Source: Ascidia mentula
Lineage: Eukaryota; Chordata; Ascidiacea; Phlebobranchia; Ascidiidae
Direction of reading: 5' to 3'
Assembly: GCA_947561715.1 (NCBI GenBank)
Contig: OX387205.1
Span: 6,825,001 to 6,889,000, forward strand
DNA: 64,000 nt
Part shown: piece by piece, positions 1-12,692 of the stretch
How the letters are laid out: every line of letters begins with the position of its first letter
Position numbering within the stretch: position 1 is the first letter of the stretch
Notes under the pieces: model-generated
Seen by the model: only the letters and a program-made list of their open reading frames with translations
Database searches by the model: none
Told to the model about the DNA's origin: nothing
Translations under genes and position numbers: made by a program

Positions 1-3000
1 AGCTTTATTATACAGTGGAAAACGCTGGTACTCCAGTATTGCTTTTGCGGTTGCACAACGTATGTAACTATGCGATTTCAGCACTTGTCCATTTTGCAGT
101 ATATGACTTTTCGATAAAAAATATTTTTTTCTGTACAAGCTTTATTATACAGTGGAAAACGCTGATACTCCAGTACTGAGTTTGCGGTTGCACAACGTAT
201 GTAACTATGCGATTTCAGCACTTGTCCATTTTGCAGTATATGACTTTTCAATAAAAAATATTTTTTTTCATTACAAGCTTTATTATACAGTGGAAAACGC
301 TGATACTCCAGTATTGCGTTTGCGGTTGCACAACGTATGTAACTATGCGCTTTCAGCACTTGTCCATTTTGCAGTATATGACTTTTCAATAAAAATTATT
401 TTTTTTCAGTACAAGCTTTATTATACAGTGGAAAACGCTGATACTCCAGTACTGAGTTTGCGGCTGCACAACGTATGTAACTATGCGATTTCAGCACTTG
501 TCCATTTTGCAGTATATGACTTTTCGATAAAAATTGTTTTTTTTTCAGTATAAGCTTTATTATACAGTGGAAAACGCTGATACTCCAGTACTGAGTTTGC
601 GGTTGCACAACGTATGTAACTATGCGATTTCAGCACTTGTCCATTTTGCAGTATATGACTTTTCGATAAAAAATATTTTTTTTCATTACAAGCTTTACTA
701 TACAGTGGAAAACGCTGATACTCCAGTACTGAGTTTGCGGTTGCACAACGTATGTAACTATGCGATTTCAGCACTTGTCCATTTTGCAGGATATGACTTT
801 TCGATAAAAAATATTTTTTTTCATTACAAGCTTTATTATACAGTGGAAAACGCTGATACTCCAGTATTGCGTTTGCGGTTGCACAACGTATGTAACTATG
901 CGCTTTCAGCACTTGTCCATTTTGCAGTATATGACTTTTCGATAAAAAATATTTTTTTTCAGTACAAGCTTTATTATACAGTGGAAAACGCTGATACTCC
1001 AGTACTGAGTTTGCGGTTGCACAACGTATGTAACCATGCGATTTCAGCACTTGTCCATTTTGCAGTATATGACTTTTCGATAAAAAATATTTTTTTTCTG
1101 TACAAGCTTTATTATACAGTGGAATACGCTGATACTCCAGTACTGAGTTTGCGGTTGCACAACGTATGTAACTATGCGATTTCAGCACTTGTCTATTTTG
1201 CAGTATATGACTTTTCGATAAAAAATATTTTTTTTCATTACAAGCTTTACTATACAGTGGAAAACGCTGATACTCCAGTATTGCGTTTGCGGTTGCACAA
1301 CGTATGTAACTATGCGCTTTCAGTACTTGTCCATTTTGCAGTATATGACTTTTCGATAACAAATATTTTTTTTCAGTACAAGCTTTATTATACAGTGGAA
1401 AACGCTGATACTCCAGTACTGAGTTTGCGGTTGCACAACGTATGTAACCATGCGATTTCAGCACATGTCCATTTTGCAGTATATGACTTTTGAAAAAAAT
1501 ATTTTTTTTCAGTACAAGCTTTATTATATAGTGGAAAACGGTGATACTCCAGTACTGAGTTTACGGTTGCACAACGTATGTAACTATGCGATTTCAGCAC
1601 TTGTCCATTTTGCAGTATATGACTTTTCGATAAAAAATATTTTTTTTCAGTACAAGCTTTATTATACAGTGGAAAACGCTGATACTCCAGTATTGCTTTT
1701 GCAGTTGCACAAGGTATGTAACTGTGCGATTTCAGCACTTGTCCATTTTGCAGTATATGACTTTTCGATAAAAAATATTTTTTTTCAGTACAAGCTTTAT
1801 TATACAGTGGAAAACGCTGATACTCCAGTATTGCGTTTGCGGTTGCACAACGTATGTAACTATGCGCTTTCAGCACTTGTCCATTTTGCAGTATATGACT
1901 TTTCGATAAAAAATATTTTTTTTCAGTACAAGCTTTATTATACAGTGGAAAACGCTGATACTCCAGTACTGAGTTTGCGGTTGCACAACGTATGTAACCA
2001 TGCGATTTCAGCACTTGTCCATTTTGCAGTATATGACTTTTCGATATAAAATATTTTTTTTCTGTACAAGCTTTATTATACAGTGGAATACGCTGATACT
2101 CCAGTACTGAGTTTGCGGTTGCACAACGTATGTAACTATGCGATTTCAGCACTTGTCTATTTTGCAGTATATGACTTTTCGATAAAAAATATTTTTTTTC
2201 ATTACAAGCTTTACTATACAGTGGAAAACGCTGATACTCCAGTATTGCGTTTGCGGTTGCACAACGTATGTAACTATGCGCTTTCAGTACTTGTCCATTT
2301 TGCAGTATATGACTTTTCGTTAAAAAATATTTTTTTTCAGTACAAGCTTTATTATACAGTGGAAAACGCTGATACTCCAGTACTGAGTTTGCGGTTGCAC
2401 AACCTATGTAAACATGCGATTTCAGCACTTTTCCATTTTGCAGTATATGACTTTTCGATAAAAAATATTTTTTTTCAGTACAAGCTTTATTATACAGTGG
2501 AAAACGCTGATACTCCAGTACTGAGTTTGCGGTTGCACAACGTATGTAACCATGCGATTTCAGCACATGTCCATTTTGCAGTATATGACTTTTCGATAAA
2601 AAATATTTTTTTTCAGTACAAGCTTTATTATACAGTGGAAAACGCTGATACTCCAGTACTGAGTTTGTGGTTGCACAACGTATGTAACCATGCGATTGAG
2701 GCACTTGTCCATTTTGCAGTATATGACTTTTCGAAGAAAAATATTTTTTTTCAGTACAATCTTTATTATACAGTGGAAAACGCTGATACTCCAGTACTGA
2801 GTTTGCGGTTGCACAACGTATGTAACTATGCGATTTCAGCACTTGTCCATTTTGCAGTATATGACTTTTCAATAAAAAAATTTTTTTTTTCAGTATAAGC
2901 TTTATTATACAGTGGAAAACGCTGATACTCCAGTACTGAGTTTGCGGTTGCACAACGTATGTAACTATGCGATTTCAGCACTTGTCCATTTTGCAGTATA

Positions 3001-3725
3001 TGACTTTTCGATAAAAAATTTTTTTTTTCATTACAAGCTTTACTATACAGTGGAAAACGCTGATACTCCAGTACTGAGTTTGCGGTTGCACAACGTATGT
3101 AACTATGCGATTTCAGCACTTGTCCATTTTGCAGGATATGACTTTTCGATAAAAAATATTTTTTTTCATTACAAGCTTTATTATACAGTGGAAAACGCTG
3201 ATACTCCAGTATTGCGTTTGCGGTTGCACAACGTATGTAACTATGCGCTTTCAGCACTTTTCCATTTTGCAGTATATGACTTTTCGATGAAAAATATTTT
3301 TTTTCAGTACAAGCTTTATTATACAGTGGAAAACGCTGATACTCCAGTACTGAGTTTGCGGTTGCACAACGTATGTAACCATGCGATTAAGGCACTTGTC
3401 CATTTTGCAGTATATGACTTTTCGAAAAAAAATATTTTTTTTCAGTACAATCTTTATTATACAGTGGAAAACGCTGATACTCCAGTACTGAGTTTGCGGT
3501 TGCACAACGTATGTAACCATGCGATTTCAGCACATGTCCATTTTGCAGTATATGACTTTTCGATAAAAAATATTTTTTTTCAGTACAAGCTTTATTATAC
3601 TTTGGAAAACGCTGATACTCCAGTACTGAGTTTACGGTTGCACAACGTATGTAACTATGCGATTTCAGCACTTGTCCATTTTGCAGTATATGACTTTTCG
3701 ATAAAAAATATTTTTTTTTAGTACA
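1..3725 (+). repeat. 27-monomer higher-order repeat, copy A1
   Basis: The sequence at position 1 recurs at 3,726 and again at 7,451, so the period is 3,725 bp (27 x 138 minus 1). Rare monomer variants recur at exactly this spacing: the monomer with a shortened TTTTGAAAAAAATATT tract near 1,488, the CAAGGTATGTAACTG variant near 1,710, the ACCTATGTAAAC variant near 2,402, the GATTGAGGC variant near 2,696 and the TATACTTTGG variant near 3,597. I saw no difference from copy A2 in the stretches compared, so the amplification looks very recent. Position 1 is the window edge, and the HOR may extend leftward. Confidence 0.93.
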
Positions 3726-6700
3726 AGCTTTATTATACAGTGGAAAACGCTGGTACTCCAGTATTGCTTTTGCGGTTGCACAACGTATGTAACTATGCGA
3801 TTTCAGCACTTGTCCATTTTGCAGTATATGACTTTTCGATAAAAAATATTTTTTTCTGTACAAGCTTTATTATACAGTGGAAAACGCTGATACTCCAGTA
3901 CTGAGTTTGCGGTTGCACAACGTATGTAACTATGCGATTTCAGCACTTGTCCATTTTGCAGTATATGACTTTTCAATAAAAAATATTTTTTTTCATTACA
4001 AGCTTTATTATACAGTGGAAAACGCTGATACTCCAGTATTGCGTTTGCGGTTGCACAACGTATGTAACTATGCGCTTTCAGCACTTGTCCATTTTGCAGT
4101 ATATGACTTTTCAATAAAAATTATTTTTTTTCAGTACAAGCTTTATTATACAGTGGAAAACGCTGATACTCCAGTACTGAGTTTGCGGCTGCACAACGTA
4201 TGTAACTATGCGATTTCAGCACTTGTCCATTTTGCAGTATATGACTTTTCGATAAAAATTGTTTTTTTTTCAGTATAAGCTTTATTATACAGTGGAAAAC
4301 GCTGATACTCCAGTACTGAGTTTGCGGTTGCACAACGTATGTAACTATGCGATTTCAGCACTTGTCCATTTTGCAGTATATGACTTTTCGATAAAAAATA
4401 TTTTTTTTCATTACAAGCTTTACTATACAGTGGAAAACGCTGATACTCCAGTACTGAGTTTGCGGTTGCACAACGTATGTAACTATGCGATTTCAGCACT
4501 TGTCCATTTTGCAGGATATGACTTTTCGATAAAAAATATTTTTTTTCATTACAAGCTTTATTATACAGTGGAAAACGCTGATACTCCAGTATTGCGTTTG
4601 CGGTTGCACAACGTATGTAACTATGCGCTTTCAGCACTTGTCCATTTTGCAGTATATGACTTTTCGATAAAAAATATTTTTTTTCAGTACAAGCTTTATT
4701 ATACAGTGGAAAACGCTGATACTCCAGTACTGAGTTTGCGGTTGCACAACGTATGTAACCATGCGATTTCAGCACTTGTCCATTTTGCAGTATATGACTT
4801 TTCGATAAAAAATATTTTTTTTCTGTACAAGCTTTATTATACAGTGGAATACGCTGATACTCCAGTACTGAGTTTGCGGTTGCACAACGTATGTAACTAT
4901 GCGATTTCAGCACTTGTCTATTTTGCAGTATATGACTTTTCGATAAAAAATATTTTTTTTCATTACAAGCTTTACTATACAGTGGAAAACGCTGATACTC
5001 CAGTATTGCGTTTGCGGTTGCACAACGTATGTAACTATGCGCTTTCAGTACTTGTCCATTTTGCAGTATATGACTTTTCGATAACAAATATTTTTTTTCA
5101 GTACAAGCTTTATTATACAGTGGAAAACGCTGATACTCCAGTACTGAGTTTGCGGTTGCACAACGTATGTAACCATGCGATTTCAGCACATGTCCATTTT
5201 GCAGTATATGACTTTTGAAAAAAATATTTTTTTTCAGTACAAGCTTTATTATATAGTGGAAAACGGTGATACTCCAGTACTGAGTTTACGGTTGCACAAC
5301 GTATGTAACTATGCGATTTCAGCACTTGTCCATTTTGCAGTATATGACTTTTCGATAAAAAATATTTTTTTTCAGTACAAGCTTTATTATACAGTGGAAA
5401 ACGCTGATACTCCAGTATTGCTTTTGCAGTTGCACAAGGTATGTAACTGTGCGATTTCAGCACTTGTCCATTTTGCAGTATATGACTTTTCGATAAAAAA
5501 TATTTTTTTTCAGTACAAGCTTTATTATACAGTGGAAAACGCTGATACTCCAGTATTGCGTTTGCGGTTGCACAACGTATGTAACTATGCGCTTTCAGCA
5601 CTTGTCCATTTTGCAGTATATGACTTTTCGATAAAAAATATTTTTTTTCAGTACAAGCTTTATTATACAGTGGAAAACGCTGATACTCCAGTACTGAGTT
5701 TGCGGTTGCACAACGTATGTAACCATGCGATTTCAGCACTTGTCCATTTTGCAGTATATGACTTTTCGATATAAAATATTTTTTTTCTGTACAAGCTTTA
5801 TTATACAGTGGAATACGCTGATACTCCAGTACTGAGTTTGCGGTTGCACAACGTATGTAACTATGCGATTTCAGCACTTGTCTATTTTGCAGTATATGAC
5901 TTTTCGATAAAAAATATTTTTTTTCATTACAAGCTTTACTATACAGTGGAAAACGCTGATACTCCAGTATTGCGTTTGCGGTTGCACAACGTATGTAACT
6001 ATGCGCTTTCAGTACTTGTCCATTTTGCAGTATATGACTTTTCGTTAAAAAATATTTTTTTTCAGTACAAGCTTTATTATACAGTGGAAAACGCTGATAC
6101 TCCAGTACTGAGTTTGCGGTTGCACAACCTATGTAAACATGCGATTTCAGCACTTTTCCATTTTGCAGTATATGACTTTTCGATAAAAAATATTTTTTTT
6201 CAGTACAAGCTTTATTATACAGTGGAAAACGCTGATACTCCAGTACTGAGTTTGCGGTTGCACAACGTATGTAACCATGCGATTTCAGCACATGTCCATT
6301 TTGCAGTATATGACTTTTCGATAAAAAATATTTTTTTTCAGTACAAGCTTTATTATACAGTGGAAAACGCTGATACTCCAGTACTGAGTTTGTGGTTGCA
6401 CAACGTATGTAACCATGCGATTGAGGCACTTGTCCATTTTGCAGTATATGACTTTTCGAAGAAAAATATTTTTTTTCAGTACAATCTTTATTATACAGTG
6501 GAAAACGCTGATACTCCAGTACTGAGTTTGCGGTTGCACAACGTATGTAACTATGCGATTTCAGCACTTGTCCATTTTGCAGTATATGACTTTTCAATAA
6601 AAAAATTTTTTTTTTCAGTATAAGCTTTATTATACAGTGGAAAACGCTGATACTCCAGTACTGAGTTTGCGGTTGCACAACGTATGTAACTATGCGATTT

Positions 6701-7450
6701 CAGCACTTGTCCATTTTGCAGTATATGACTTTTCGATAAAAAATTTTTTTTTTCATTACAAGCTTTACTATACAGTGGAAAACGCTGATACTCCAGTACT
6801 GAGTTTGCGGTTGCACAACGTATGTAACTATGCGATTTCAGCACTTGTCCATTTTGCAGGATATGACTTTTCGATAAAAAATATTTTTTTTCATTACAAG
6901 CTTTATTATACAGTGGAAAACGCTGATACTCCAGTATTGCGTTTGCGGTTGCACAACGTATGTAACTATGCGCTTTCAGCACTTTTCCATTTTGCAGTAT
7001 ATGACTTTTCGATGAAAAATATTTTTTTTCAGTACAAGCTTTATTATACAGTGGAAAACGCTGATACTCCAGTACTGAGTTTGCGGTTGCACAACGTATG
7101 TAACCATGCGATTAAGGCACTTGTCCATTTTGCAGTATATGACTTTTCGAAAAAAAATATTTTTTTTCAGTACAATCTTTATTATACAGTGGAAAACGCT
7201 GATACTCCAGTACTGAGTTTGCGGTTGCACAACGTATGTAACCATGCGATTTCAGCACATGTCCATTTTGCAGTATATGACTTTTCGATAAAAAATATTT
7301 TTTTTCAGTACAAGCTTTATTATACTTTGGAAAACGCTGATACTCCAGTACTGAGTTTACGGTTGCACAACGTATGTAACTATGCGATTTCAGCACTTGT
7401 CCATTTTGCAGTATATGACTTTTCGATAAAAAATATTTTTTTTTAGTACA
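3726..7450 (+). repeat. 27-monomer higher-order repeat, copy A2
   Basis: This is a full second copy of the 3,725-bp unit. All diagnostic monomer variants of copy A1 appear shifted by 3,725 bp, for example the short-tract monomer near 5,213, ACCTATGTAAAC near 6,127 and TATACTTTGG near 7,322. Length differences inside the unit, such as the extra T before ATAAGCTTT near 4,278, are preserved too. A large block was therefore copied as one piece rather than monomers converging individually. Confidence 0.93.
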
Positions 7451-10400
7451 AGCTTTATTATACAGTGGAAAACGCTGGTACTCCAGTATTGCTTTTGCGG
7501 TTGCACAACGTATGTAACTATGCGATTTCAGCACTTGTCCATTTTGCAGTATATGACTTTTCGATAAAAAATATTTTTTTCTGTACAAGCTTTATTATAC
7601 AGTGGAAAACGCTGATACTCCAGTACTGAGTTTGCGGTTGCACAACGTATGTAACTATGCGATTTCAGCACTTGTCCATTTTGCAGTATATGACTTTTCA
7701 ATAAAAAATATTTTTTTTCATTACAAGCTTTATTATACAGTGGAAAACGCTGATACTCCAGTATTGCGTTTGCGGTTGCACAACGTATGTAACTATGCGC
7801 TTTCAGCACTTGTCCATTTTGCAGTATATGACTTTTCAATAAAAATTATTTTTTTTCAGTACAAGCTTTATTATACAGTGGAAAACGCTGATACTCCAGT
7901 ACTGAGTTTGCGGCTGCACAACGTATGTAACTATGCGATTTCAGCACTTGTCCATTTTGCAGTATATGACTTTTCGATAAAAATTGTTTTTTTTTCAGTA
8001 TAAGCTTTATTATACAGTGGAAAACGCTGATACTCCAGTACTGAGTTTGCGGTTGCACAACGTATGTAACTATGCGATTTCAGCACTTGTCCATTTTGCA
8101 GTATATGACTTTTCGATAAAAAATATTTTTTTTCATTACAAGCTTTACTATACAGTGGAAAACGCTGATACTCCAGTACTGAGTTTGCGGTTGCACAACG
8201 TATGTAACTATGCGATTTCAGCACTTGTCCATTTTGCAGGATATGACTTTTCGATAAAAAATATTTTTTTTCATTACAAGCTTTATTATACAGTGGAAAA
8301 CGCTGATACTCCAGTATTGCGTTTGCGGTTGCACAACGTATGTAACTATGCGCTTTCAGCACTTGTCCATTTTGCAGTATATGACTTTTCGATAAAAAAT
8401 ATTTTTTTTCAGTACAAGCTTTATTATACAGTGGAAAACGCTGATACTCCAGTACTGAGTTTGCGGTTGCACAACGTATGTAACCATGCGATTTCAGCAC
8501 TTGTCCATTTTGCAGTATATGACTTTTCGATAAAAAATATTTTTTTTCTGTACAAGCTTTATTATACAGTGGAATACGCTGATACTCCAGTACTGAGTTT
8601 GCGGTTGCACAACGTATGTAACTATGCGATTTCAGCACTTGTCTATTTTGCAGTATATGACTTTTCGATAAAAAATATTTTTTTTCATTACAAGCTTTAC
8701 TATACAGTGGAAAACGCTGATACTCCAGTATTGCGTTTGCGGTTGCACAACGTATGTAACTATGCGCTTTCAGTACTTGTCCATTTTGCAGTATATGACT
8801 TTTCGATAACAAATATTTTTTTTCAGTACAAGCTTTATTATACAGTGGAAAACGCTGATACTCCAGTACTGAGTTTGCGGTTGCACAACGTATGTAACCA
8901 TGCGATTTCAGCACATGTCCATTTTGCAGTATATGACTTTTGAAAAAAATATTTTTTTTCAGTACAAGCTTTATTATATAGTGGAAAACGGTGATACTCC
9001 AGTACTGAGTTTACGGTTGCACAACGTATGTAACTATGCGATTTCAGCACTTGTCCATTTTGCAGTATATGACTTTTCGATAAAAAATATTTTTTTTCAG
9101 TACAAGCTTTATTATACAGTGGAAAACGCTGATACTCCAGTATTGCTTTTGCAGTTGCACAAGGTATGTAACTGTGCGATTTCAGCACTTGTCCATTTTG
9201 CAGTATATGACTTTTCGATAAAAAATATTTTTTTTCAGTACAAGCTTTATTATACAGTGGAAAACGCTGATACTCCAGTATTGCGTTTGCGGTTGCACAA
9301 CGTATGTAACTATGCGCTTTCAGCACTTGTCCATTTTGCAGTATATGACTTTTCGATAAAAAATATTTTTTTTCAGTACAAGCTTTATTATACAGTGGAA
9401 AACGCTGATACTCCAGTACTGAGTTTGCGGTTGCACAACGTATGTAACCATGCGATTTCAGCACTTGTCCATTTTGCAGTATATGACTTTTCGATATAAA
9501 ATATTTTTTTTCTGTACAAGCTTTATTATACAGTGGAATACGCTGATACTCCAGTACTGAGTTTGCGGTTGCACAACGTATGTAACTATGCGATTTCAGC
9601 ACTTGTCTATTTTGCAGTATATGACTTTTCGATAAAAAATATTTTTTTTCATTACAAGCTTTACTATACAGTGGAAAACGCTGATACTCCAGTATTGCGT
9701 TTGCGGTTGCACAACGTATGTAACTATGCGCTTTCAGTACTTGTCCATTTTGCAGTATATGACTTTTCGTTAAAAAATATTTTTTTTCAGTACAAGCTTT
9801 ATTATACAGTGGAAAACGCTGATACTCCAGTACTGAGTTTGCGGTTGCACAACCTATGTAAACATGCGATTTCAGCACTTTTCCATTTTGCAGTATATGA
9901 CTTTTCGATAAAAAATATTTTTTTTCAGTACAAGCTTTATTATACAGTGGAAAACGCTGATACTCCAGTACTGAGTTTGCGGTTGCACAACGTATGTAAC
10001 CATGCGATTTCAGCACATGTCCATTTTGCAGTATATGACTTTTCGATAAAAAATATTTTTTTTCAGTACAAGCTTTATTATACAGTGGAAAACGCTGATA
10101 CTCCAGTACTGAGTTTGTGGTTGCACAACGTATGTAACCATGCGATTGAGGCACTTGTCCATTTTGCAGTATATGACTTTTCGAAGAAAAATATTTTTTT
10201 TCAGTACAATCTTTATTATACAGTGGAAAACGCTGATACTCCAGTACTGAGTTTGCGGTTGCACAACGTATGTAACTATGCGATTTCAGCACTTGTCCAT
10301 TTTGCAGTATATGACTTTTCAATAAAAAAATTTTTTTTTTCAGTATAAGCTTTATTATACAGTGGAAAACGCTGATACTCCAGTACTGAGTTTGCGGTTG

Positions 10401-10700
10401 CACAACGTATGTAACTATGCGATTTCAGCACTTGTCCATTTTGCAGTATATGACTTTTCGATAAAAAATTTTTTTTTTCATTACAAGCTTTACTATACAG
10501 TGGAAAACGCTGATACTCCAGTACTGAGTTTGCGGTTGCACAACGTATGTAACTATGCGATTTCAGCACTTGTCCATTTTGCAGGATATGACTTTTCGAT
10601 AAAAAATATTTTTTTTCATTACAAGCTTTATTATACAGTGGAAAACGCTGATACTCCAGTATTGCGTTTGCGGTTGCACAACGTATGTAACTATGCGCTT
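7451..10700 (+). repeat. 27-monomer higher-order repeat, copy A3 (incomplete)
   Basis: This copy follows A1/A2 at offset 7,450 for about 3.2 kb. It carries the AAAAAATTTTTTTTTTC tract near 10,466 that is typical of late unit positions. By about 10,710 it reads CAGCACTTGTCC where A1 and A2 read CAGCACTTTTCC at the same unit position, and from there it follows a unit position 17 monomers earlier (offset 9,795). The switch therefore lies between about 10,466 and 10,710, as expected for out-of-register recombination between HOR units. Confidence 0.85.
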
Positions 10701-12692
10701 TCAGCACTTGTCCATTTTGCAGTATATGACTTTTCGATAAAAAATATTTTTTTTCAGTACAAGCTTTATTATACAGTGGAAAACGCTGATACTCCAGTAC
10801 TGAGTTTGCGGTTGCACAACGTATGTAACCATGCGATTTCAGCACTTGTCCATTTTGCAGTATATGACTTTTCGATAAAAAATATTTTTTTTCTGTACAA
10901 GCTTTATTATACAGTGGAATACGCTGATACTCCAGTACTGAGTTTGCGGTTGCACAACGTATGTAACTATGCGATTTCAGCACTTGTCTATTTTGCAGTA
11001 TATGACTTTTCGATAAAAAATATTTTTTTTCATTACAAGCTTTACTATACAGTGGAAAACGCTGATACTCCAGTATTGCGTTTGCGGTTGCACAACGTAT
11101 GTAACTATGCGCTTTCAGTACTTGTCCATTTTGCAGTATATGACTTTTCGATAAAAAATATTTTTTTTCAGTACAAGCTTTATTATACAGTGGAAAACGC
11201 TGATACTCCAGTACTGAGTTTGCGGTTGCACAACGTATGTAACCATGCGATTTCAGCACATGTCCATTTTGCAGTATATGACTTTTGAAAAAAATATTTT
11301 TTTTCAGTACAAGCTTTATTATATAGTGGAAAACGGTGATACTCCAGTACTGAGTTTGCGGTTGCACAACGTATGTAACTATGCGATTTCAGCACTTGTC
11401 CATTTTGCAGTATATGACTTTTCGATAAAAAATATTTTTTTTCAGTACAAGCTTTATTATACAGTGGAAAACGCTGATACTCCAGTATTGCTTTTGCGGT
11501 TGCACAACGTATGTAACTGTGCGATTTCAGCACTTGTCCATTTTGCAGTATATGACTTTTCGATAAAAAATTTTTTTTTTCAGTACAAGCTTTATTATAC
11601 AGTGGAAAACGCTGATACTCCAGTATTGCGTTTGCGGTTGCACAACGTATGTAACTATGCGCTTTCAGCACTTGTCCATTTTGCAGTATATGACTTTTCG
11701 ATAAAAAACTATTTTTTTTCAGTACAAGCTTTATTATACAGTGGAAAACGCTGATACTCCAGTACTGAGTTTGCGGTTGCACAACGTATGTAACCATGCG
11801 ATTTCAGCACTTGTCCATTTTGCAGTATATGACTTTTCGATATAAAATATTTTTTTTCTGTACAAGCTTTATTATACAGTGGAATACGCTGATACTCCAG
11901 TACTGAGTTTGCGGTTGCACAACGTATGTAACTATGCGATTTCAGCACTTGTCTATTTTGCAGTATATGACTTTTCGATAAAAAATATTTTTTTTCATTA
12001 CAAGCTTTACTATACAGTGGAAAACGCTGATACTCCATTATTGCGTTTGCGGTTGCACAACGTATGTAACTATGCGCTTTCAGTACTTGTCCATTTTGCA
12101 GTATATGACTTTTCGTTAAAAAATATTTTTTTTCAGTACAAGCTTTATTATACAGTGGAAAACGCTGATACTCCAGTACTGAGTTTGCGGTTGCACAACG
12201 TATGTAACCATGCGATTTCAGCACTTTTCCATTTTGCAGTATATGACTTTTCGATAAAAAATATTTTTTTTCAGTACAAGCTTTATTATACAGTGGAAAA
12301 CGCTGATACTCCAGTACTGAGTTTGTGGTTGCACAACGTATGTAACCATGCGATTAAGGCACTTGTCCATTTTGCAGTATATGACTTTTCGAAAAAAAAT
12401 ATTTTTTTTCAGTACAATCTTTATTATACAGTGGAAAACGCTGATACTCCAGTACTGAGTTTGCGGTTGCACAACGTATGTAACCATGCGATTTCAGCAC
12501 ATGTCCATTTTGCAGTATATGACTTTTCGATAAAAAATATTTTTTTTCAGTACAAGCTTTATTATACTTTGGAAAACGCTGATACTCCAGTACTGAGTTT
12601 ACGGTTGCACAACGTATGTAACTATGCGATTTCAGCACTTGTCCATTTTGCAGTATATGACTTTTCGATAAAAAATATTTTTTTTTAGTACA
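10701..12692 (+). repeat. Mosaic, diverged HOR copy (A4) lacking six monomers
   Basis: The segment first tracks A1 positions about 906-2,410 (offset 9,795-9,796). Around 12,200 it jumps to offset 8,967, tracking A1 positions about 3,250-3,725, which removes six monomers (829 bp) relative to A1. It also differs from A1-A3 at scattered bases: for example it has CGATAAAAAAT where A1 has CGATAACAAAT, and GCGGTTGCACAACG where A1 has GCAGTTGCACAAGG. It is thus older or less homogenised than the first three copies. It ends where the unit restarts at 12,693. Confidence 0.82.
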
